The notes under the pieces are model-generated. The model saw only the letters and a list, made by a program, of their open reading frames with translations, was not told where the DNA came from and searched no databases. From Cloeon dipterum (Eukaryota > Arthropoda > Insecta > Ephemeroptera > Baetidae), in contig NC_088789.1 in assembly GCF_949628265.1 (NCBI RefSeq), positions 20,887,883 through 20,951,882 on the forward strand: a stretch of DNA of 64,000 nucleotides, read 5' to 3'. Every line of letters starts with the position of its first letter. Position 1 is the stretch's first letter. Made by a program: the position numbers and the translations under genes. This document shows positions 63,923-64,000 of this stretch, piece after piece.

Positions 63923-64000
63923 GTGGGTTTAACCTGTATTTAGGACCATTTTAAAAATACTTTATACTGTATATTTTGAATTGAAATTAAAAGCGGCTGT

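Overview
The window is eukaryotic and looks like an arthropod, most likely an insect. Genes carry many short GT-AG introns, intergenic DNA is AT-rich with CpG-rich islands, and remnants of small DNA transposons are present. I could not name the species. I assembled five multi-exon genes by joining exons at GT/AG sites with matching phase. A sixth gene has only its first exon in view.

Layout. Minus strand, about 10.85 kb down to 3.9 kb: an eight-exon gene for a large, low-complexity protein ending in a C2 domain of the type found in RGS3. It continues beyond the last exon I can see. About 10.9-36.4 kb: gene-poor DNA in which CpG-rich islands alternate with AT-rich spacers. It may hold a distal 5' exon near 27.3 kb and contains one TA-flanked 1.67-kb non-autonomous transposon at 19,982-21,654. 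Plus strand, 36.4-49.2 kb: three tandem paralogues (called A, B and C here), each of 13 exons, encoding secreted proteins of 600-610 residues. Each has a catalytically dead trypsin-like domain followed by a trypsin-like domain with an intact His-Asp-Ser triad. Minus strand, 52.8-59.7 kb: a CENP-L homologue (kinetochore) and an RRN3/TIF-IA homologue (RNA polymerase I initiation factor), head to tail. About 59.7-63.5 kb: repeat-rich, gene-free DNA. At 63.8 kb, plus strand: the first coding exon of a secreted protein that runs off the window.

The most interesting part is the protease cluster. The dead and active domains share the same series of intron phases, which indicates an internal duplication of a whole protease gene. 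The active domain has no Arg/Lys at the usual zymogen cleavage point but has a furin-type RQRR site just upstream. The S1 residue expected to be Asp189 is Asn. All three genes carry AGGTCA-like half-sites 90-150 bp before the start codon. B and C arose by a recent duplication of about 4.9 kb that included intergenic DNA. A MITE then entered an intron of B, and C preserves the empty site.
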